Of a stretch of 64,000 nt of DNA, positions 35,901 through 44,900 are shown in pieces; position 1 is the first letter of the stretch; each line of letters begins with the position of its first letter. The position numbers were made by a program, and so were the translations under genes. Below the pieces are notes generated by a model. It saw only the letters and a list, made by a program, of their open reading frames with translations. It was not told the origin of the DNA and did not search any database. This DNA comes from SP5GCR1 sp965199685 (GTDB lineage: Bacteria > Pseudomonadota > Gammaproteobacteria > Poriferisulfidales > Oxydemutatoraceae). The stretch lies in contig OZ241323.1 in the NCBI GenBank assembly GCA_965199685.1, positions 1,860,001 through 1,924,000 on the forward strand, in the 5' to 3' direction.

Positions 35901-38900
35901 TGCGGAGGTTTTCGCTACTCTGCCATTGATAACTGATGTTGCTAATGTCACCATCAGGATCGCCACTTAAATCTATAACCGGGGCGGTAAGCTCTCTCTC
36001 GTTCAGGTCTGGTATGCCTAATTTCTCAATCCAACCATCGTTACGTTTTGCAATAGTAATCGCTACCTTTTGAGTAATTTGCCGGTTACCGTCAATTGCA
36101 TCTAATGATAATAATAAATTAGTGGCATCCCTATTTGCCGATACATAATCTTTGGGTATTTCAAAAATTATACTGCTTTGAGTTGTGGGTGTTACTAGCA
36201 AAACTCCATCCGATATTTGCACCCAGCGATAACTTAACGAGGCATTAATTGGGGAAGAGGCAGTGAGTGTGATGCGCTCACCTTCGTTGACAACACCGGA
36301 CGGAACACCAGCTATTTTTACTTCAACTTGACTGGGCATTATAGTGCCGTCTTTATGTTTAAGCGCAGGATATTGCTTAGCTGTACCGAAATCCCATACA
36401 TCTGCACTCCAACTACTATATATCCCAGTTGGTGTCGTAGGTTCTTGCAGTTGTGTCGTGGTCTTGGCTATACCACCCCCACTTCTCGTTGCTCCACTCG
36501 TCGTTTTATCCCAATAGCTGTTCGTGATGCTATCATAAAAATTATGACCAACTAAACCACCTACATCAGCACGATCACCAGTCCCTGAAACAGAACCCAT
36601 CGCATAGCTGTTCGTGATGCTACCATAGCCACCAATACCAACTAAACCACCTACATCAGCACGATCACCAGTCCCTGAAACAGAACCCATCGCATAGCTG
36701 TTCGTGATGCTACCTTCATGATTATAACCAGTTAAACCGCCTGCATAAACATAACGACCAGTCCCTGTAACAGAACCCATCGCATAGCTGTTCATGATGC
36801 TACCTTCATCGTTATAAGCAGTTAAACCGCCTGCATAAGCGGAGGTAAAAAACGAAGTACCACCTTTTCCTGCAACAAAACCCGTCACATAGCTGTTCGT
36901 GATACCACCTGAACTCCCTCCGACTAAACCGCCTGTATATTTCTTTCCGATTACATTTACATCAAGTAACCCAATGTTGATGATTTCAGATTGCCTCCCT
37001 ATCCCATTGAACAAACCTACAGATTCAGTGCGAGGTCTGTTAATCATAAGGTTAGAAATGGTATGGTCGTTGCCATCAAAGATTGCTGCAAAAAGATTGT
37101 TATTAGCGTTATTGCGACCCTCATAACGTCCAATCGGCTCCCAACCTGTGCCTGTAGTCCAGATAACCTTGTTTGACTTGGAACTATAGCTGCCGTCGTC
37201 TTTGAAGTCTAAATCTTGGGCTAGCTCATAGCCTTTGCAACCGGTAGCAGGACAACCTGCAGTAATCTTCATCGTGGATGTACTACTTGGTCTATAGCCG
37301 GTGCCATCCATCTGATAGCGCATTGCGTTCAATCCCTCCAAGTTACATATCTCTATCAGACCGTCGTCGTCTTGGTCTATGTCTGCCGCTCCACAGGATG
37401 TTAGTCTTGCTATTTCTATAAGAGAATATCTGCTCCTATAAACCACAGCTTGTGATACAACCTCTTCGTTATGACCTTGTCCGTCGGTGTAACTCACTAC
37501 TATACGATATTGAACAATACCTCTCCCATCCTCTGCAATGGTATACGCTTCGCTGGTGCCGAAAAGCACATTCTCCCATGCGGTTGCAGTGCTTTCTCTG
37601 CTCTGCCATTGATAGCTGATTCTGCTAATGCGCCCGTCAGGATCACTACTTAAATCTAGAGACGGGGCGGTAAGCTCTCTCTCGTTTAGGCTTGGTACGC
37701 CCAATGCTTCAATCTGTCCGTTGTTGCGCCTGGCTATGGTGATTGATACATGTTTTGTGATATTCACATCGCCCTTCGCTAACAGCATAATTGTCAAATT
37801 GGCGGTTTTTGCACCAGCAGGAATATAATCTCCTGGTACCTCAATCGTCACACTGCTTTGGGTCGTAGGCTCTATCAACAAGGCTCCGCCTGATGTTTGC
37901 GACCAACTATAATTCAATGGAATAATACTCGCACTGCTTGAGTACGATGCCGTAAGCGTAACATGCTCGCCTTCTTCCACAACACCCGACGGCACACCGG
38001 CTATCTCTACTCGCCGCAGCATTCGCAGTATATTCTCAGGTTGCACCCTACCTTGATTAGCTATAAACGTACCATCGCTGTATTTAAGCACGGGGTATTC
38101 CTCAGTTGTGCCGAAATCCCACACCTTGGTACTCCAACCATAATAAACCTCAGTTGGGCTACTTCCCGGCCTTATAGGTGATTGTAGCTCTATCGTGGTC
38201 TTACCTATACCACCGTCACTCGTCGTTCGCCTGCTAGTCAACTTATCCCAATAGCTGTTCTTGACAGTGGCTCTGCTACCCGCATCACCAACTAAACCAC
38301 CCCGATCGGTGTTACTCCACCCTCGAACAGAACCTGTCGCATAGCTGTTCGTGATGGTACCAGTGTTCCAGCCGACCAAACCACCCGCATCACTATAATT
38401 ACTCCACCCTTGAACAAGACCTGTCGCATAGCTGTTCGTGATGCTGCCTCCATAATTAAAACCGACTAAACCTCCGAAATCTCCGTCCCCTATAACAGAA
38501 GCTTTTGCATAGCTGCTGGTGATAACACCAGTATTGTTACCGACCAACCCACCTATGTCATCAGCAAGCCACCGCCCCTGCCCTCGAACAAAACCTGCCG
38601 CATAGCTGTTAGCAATACTACCTCCGTTAGTACCAACTAAACCTCCCACCTGACTATCTCCCGTTACATGTATGCTAAGTAAGCCAATATTAATAATTTT
38701 AGATTGGCTTCCTGTACATCCAAACAGTCCTATCTTCTTAACAAGACCTCTACCAATTTTAAGATTATGGATGACGTAACTATTACCCTCAAAAATACTG
38801 TTGAAATTATCTTGGCAAGTTCCAATTGGGTTCCAACCTTTATCTGTAGTCCAGTTCTTTTTGTTTAGTGACACATTACGATAACTTGCATCATCGTTGA

Positions 38901-41900
38901 AGTCTAAATTTCTAGTTAGTTCATAACCAATACATCCAACTTCAGGACAACCTGTGGTGATTGCTGGGGCAGATGCGCTTATCTTATAGCCGGTGCCGTC
39001 CAACTGATAGCGCATTGCATTCAATCCTTCTAAGTTACATATCTCTATCAGGCGGTCGTTGTCTTGATCTATATCTGTGGTACCACAAGATGTTAAACTT
39101 GTTATGTCCATGGGAAGATCCATCCGGCTATAAACTGCAGGTGCTGATATCAATTTGTCTCTATAGCCTTGCCCGTCAGTGTAGCTCACCACCACACGAT
39201 ACTCAACAGTGCCGATAACATCTTCTGGAATAGTATGGGCTTCGTTTTTGCTAGCATACACATTCACCCATGTAGCTGGATCACCTATTTTTCTTTGCCA
39301 TTGATAGAATAAATTGCCACCCTCACCGTCTGGGTCGCGGCTTAAATCTATGGTTGGAGCCACAAGCTCTTTGCCGTTTAGGGTTGGTGCACCTGATAGA
39401 GTAGCGCGACCATTATTGTGTTTTACTATGGAAATTGGTATTTCTTGTACGACACTTTCCGTACTGCCAATCACTTCTAATGATAGTATAAAATTAGCAA
39501 CACTGGCATTTGACGGCACATGGTCTTTGGGTGCCTCAAAGGTTATACTGCTTAGGGTTGTAGTCTCGATCAATAGAGGTTCACCTAATGTCTGCGTCCA
39601 GCGATAACTTGGCAAAACACTATTTGCATCACCTTGATAAGATGCCGTAAGCATAACACGCGTGCCTTCGTTGACAATGTTTGCAGGTACGACTACTATT
39701 TTTATTCTTGGCTTTCTGAATTGATTGGGAATCAATGTACCGTCGCTATATTTAAGTGCGGGATATTGTTCGGTTGTGCCAAAATTCCAAAATGCAGTCT
39801 CCCAGTTGCTATATATTCCAGTTGCCAATGTGGGCGATTGTAGTTCTACCGTAGTCTTTCCTACACCACCGGCACTTGTCGCTCTCCCGCTAGTCAACTT
39901 GTCCCAGTAGCTATTAGTAATGCTACCCTCATAAATCCTACCAACTAAACCACCTACGTAAGAATTAGAACCAACATTCCCTGTAACAGAGCCTGCCGCA
40001 TAGCTACTCATGATACTACCCCGATAATTCCTACCGACTAAACCACCTACCTGAAGATGGTTTCCATTCCCGGTAACAGAAACCGTCGCATAGCTGTTCG
40101 TGATGCTACCCTGATAACTCCTACCAACTAAACCACCTATTTTAAGAGACTCACCATTCCCTGTAGCAAAACCTGTCGCATAGCTGCCGGTGATGCTACC
40201 TTCATCATTCTTACCAACTAAACCACCTACATAAGCATCATTACCAGTCCCTGTAACAAAACCCGTCGCATAACTTCTTATGATGCTACCTTCGTCATTC
40301 TCGCCAACTAAACCACCCACATGATCATGAACATCAGTCCCTGTAACAGAGCCTGTCGCATAGCCGTTCGTGATGCTACCATGATAACTTCTACCAACCA
40401 AACCACCCACATAACCCTCTCCCGAAACAGAGCCTGTTGCGTAGCTGTTCGTGATACTACCTTGATCATTGCCACCAACTAAACCACCTATACGATCAAA
40501 CCCTGTAACAAAACTTGTCGCATGACTATCTGCAACACTACCATGGTTAGTCTGACCAACTAAACCGCCGCCTACATAACTATAAGAATGCCATCCTGAA
40601 ACAGAACCTGCTGCACGGCTGCTCGCAACGCTACCATAGTTAGTCTCACCAACTAAACCACCTACATAATCACGCCCTCGAACAAAACCTGCCACACGGC
40701 TGTTTGCGATACTAACATAGTTAGTCTTACCAACTAAACCACCTACATAATTACGCCCAACCACATTTATGTCAACTAAATCAATTCTTATAATTCCAGA
40801 TTGATTGCCTGCATAACCGAACAGACCTACATTATCAGTGTTAGGTCTGTTAATCATCAGATTAGAGATTATATAGCCGTTACCGTCAAACTTTGCTTTG
40901 AAAGCATTAGAAGAGGAATTGCCAATCGGCTGCCAACCTGTACCTGTAGTCCATACAATTTTGTTTGCCGTTGAACTATAGCTATTGTTGTTGTCAAAGT
41001 CTAAATCTATGATTAGCTCATAGCCTTTGCAACCGGTGGAGGGGCAACCTGCGGTAATCTTTGTCGCTGAACCGCTCGCTTTATAGCCGGTGCCATCCAG
41101 CTGATAGCGGATTGCGTCCAATCCCTCCAAGTCGCATATCTCTATCAAACCGTCGTCATCTTGGTCGATGTTTGTTAGGTCGCATGATACTGAACTCTCC
41201 ACGCTTATAGGAAGATATATCTTCTCATAGACTACAGCCGGCGAGATCACTTCCTCGCTATAACCTTGCCCGTCGGTGTAACTTATTAGCACACGATATT
41301 GCGTACCGCTTCTTATTTCATCGGGTATGGTGTATGTCTCTTTAGTGTTTGCCTCAGTCAACACATTTGCCCAAGCGGTTGCGGTGCTTTCTCTGCTCTG
41401 CCATTGATAACCGATATTGCTAACATCGCCGTCAGGGTCACCACTTAAATCTACAGCTGGGGCGGCAAGTTCTCTCTCGTTTAGGCTTGGTGCGCCTAAT
41501 ACCGAAACCTTGCCGTTGTTGCGCTTGGCTATAGTGATTGATACCTGTTGCGTGGTACTGCCTACATCGCTGACCGCTTCCAACATCAGTGTTAGATTAA
41601 TACTGTTTGCGCTTGCAGACACATAATCTTCCGGTACCTCAATCGTCACACTGCTTTGGGTTGTAGGCTCTATCAGCAAGCCTCCATCCGATACTTGCGA
41701 CCAACTATAATTCAGTGGAATGATATCCGCACTGCCTGATGGCGATGCCGTTAGTGTGATGCTATCACCTTCGTTAATGGCACTCATCGGCACACCAGCA
41801 ATCTCTATTTGCGGTAGATCCTCAGGCTGCGCTCTAACTTGATCAGGCATCACCGTGCCATCACGATATTTAAGCGCAGGGTATTGCTTCGTTGTACCAA

Positions 41901-44900
41901 AATCCCACACGGCGCTACTCCAGCTACCGTATATCCCGGTTGCCGTCGTAGGTTCTTGCAACTCTAACGTGGTCTTAGCTAGACCACCAGAAGCACTCGT
42001 CGTTCTTCCACTAGTAATCTTATCCCAATAGCTGGTGTTGATGGTGCCATGTTCAAATGGTCTGCTAAAACCAACTAAACCACCTATATCAATATTAGAA
42101 CCAGTTCCCTTAACAGAACCCGCCGCATAACTGTTTGTAATGATGCTGTCTACATGCCAACCAATTAAACCGCCTGCATGAAGGTTCTGCCCAGTTCCTT
42201 TAACAGAACCTACCGCATAGCTGTTTGTGATAGTGCCATAAAAATGCCGACCGACCAAACCACCTACACTAGTATTATAGGCATTTCCTGTAGCAGAACC
42301 CGTCGCATAACCTTTAATGATTATTCCCCAATAATTCTCACCGACCAAGCCGCCCACACCAATACCAGTCCAACCAGAAACGCTCCCTTTAACAGAACCC
42401 GTTGCATAGCTAGTTGCAATAGCACCCCTATTGCGACCAACTAAACCGCCTGTATCACCAGTCCCTGCAACAACAACTGTTGCATAGCTAGTTATTACAG
42501 TACCCTGATTATGACCAACTAAACCGCCTACATCAGCAGACCGCTCAGTCCCTATAACAGAACCTGTTGCATAACTGTTCATGACATTACCACTGTTACG
42601 AGCAACTAAACCACCTACAAAGTCATTCCCAGTCACATCTATATTAAGTAAACCAATGTTTATAATTCTAGATTGCTCTTCCAAATAACCAAACAAACCT
42701 GCAGAGTTAGAGCGAGATCTGTTAATCATAAGGTTCGCAATGTTATGACCGTTACCGTCAAAGGTTGCTGTAAAACGCGGAATTGGTTCCCAACCTGATC
42801 TCTGAGTCCATATAATTTTGTTGGAGGTTGAGCTATAGCTGTTAAAGTCATTAAAGTCTAAATCTCTTAGCAACTCGTAGCCTTGGCATCCGACATCATG
42901 ACAACCTGCGGTTATCTTCATCGTGGATGTACTCTGCCTATAGCCTGTGCCGTCTATCTGATAGCGGATTGTATTCAATCCCTCTAAGTCACATATTTCT
43001 ATCAGGCCATCGTTGTCTTGGTCTATATCTGTTGGGTCGCATGATACTGGATTCTCTACGCTCGGCTGTACCCTGCCTTGGTTAGGCATCACCGTACCGT
43101 CGCTATATTTAAGTATCGGATATTGCCAAGCTGTGCCAAAATCCCATGCATCGGTACTCCAGCTACTATATATCCCAGTTGCTGTCGTAGGTTCTTGTAG
43201 TTCTATCGTAGTCTTGCCTCTGCCACCATCATCTGTCGTTTCCCTGTTAGTCCACTGATCCCAATAGCTGTTGGTAATGTTAGTATCTCTATGCGGCAGA
43301 CGGACTAAATTGCCCAAGCCTCCAACATCATCATAAAAAGTAGGCCCTTTAAGAAAAGTCGTCGCATAGCTGTTGGTGATGGAGCCTTGGTGCATCCAAC
43401 CAACTAAAGTGCCTATTTGGGCATGATCACCAACTGGGATAATAGAACCCGTCGCATAGCTGTTGGTGATGGAACCATAATAACTCTCACCAATTAACCC
43501 GCCTACTTGAGCATAAGAACCATTCTCCTTAACAGAACCTGCCGCATAGCTTTTCGTGATTATTCCACTATAATTCCTACCAACTAATCCGCCTATAGCA
43601 GCGCGAGAACCAGCCCCTATAACGGAACCTGCAGCATAGCTTGTCGTAATACTGCCGCTGTTATAGCCGACTAAACCGCCTGTTTTAACCTCAGAACCAT
43701 TCCCTGTAACAGAACCTATCGCATAACTGTCCGTGATTCTTCCTTGAGTATAATTCCCACCAACTAATCCGCCTACACTATTATCAGAACCATTCCCTGT
43801 AACAGAGCCTGTCGCATGGCTGTTCATGATGGAGCCATGGTTAGAACTAACCAACCCGCCAATCCTTCTCCCAGTAACGTCTACCATCGCATGGCTGTTC
43901 ATGACATTACCATAGTTATAACTGACTAAACCGCCTCCATTCCAACCTGAAACAGAACCTGTCGCATAGCTATTTATAATACTGCCTTTGTTGTAATAAA
44001 CTAAGCCCCCGGAATTACGCCCAACTACGTTTACATCAACTAAACCAATATTAATAATTCTAGATTGGCTTCCTGCATAACTGAACAGGCCTATAAAATT
44101 GATGTTAGGTCTATTAATCATCAGATTGGAGATGATATGGTTGTTGCCTTCAAAGGTTGCTGTAAAAGGATTGCTGTTAGAGCTATAAATTGAATAACGT
44201 CCAATTGGTTCCCAACCTGCTCCCGTAGTCCATCTGCTTTTGTTTGCCGTTGAGCTATAGCTGTTGTTGTCGTTGAAATCTAAATCTTTGTTTAGCTCAT
44301 AGCCTCTGCAGCCGGTAGCAGGGCAACCTACGGTAATCTTCATCGTGGATGAACTTGGCCTATAGCCAGTACCATCCGTCTGATAGCGCATTGCGTTTAA
44401 CCCCTCCAAGTCGCATATCTCTATCAGACCGTCGTCGTCTTGATCTATGTCTGTTGTTCCACAGGATGTTAGACTTGCTATTTCTGCAAAGAAGTATCTG
44501 TTCTCATAGACTACGGCTTGCGATATAACTTCTTCGCTATAACCTTGTCCGTCGGTGTAACTTATTATTACGCGATATTGCGTACCGCCTCTTATTCCAC
44601 CGGGTATAGTGTATGTCTCTTTGGTGTCTGCCACAGTCATAACATTCACCCATGTGGCTGCAGTGCTCTCTCTGCTCTGCCATTGATAGCTGATATTATT
44701 ACCGCCGCCGTCAGGGTCGCTGCTCAAATCTATAGTCGGGGCGGCAAGTTCTCTTTCGTTTAGGCTTGGTGCGCCCAATGACGCAATCTGTCCGTTGTTG
44801 CGCTTGGCTATGGTTATGACTACTTGCTGTGCAGTACTGCCCACATCGCTAATCACATCCAGCATGATTGCTAAATTGACGGTGTTTGCACCAGCAGACA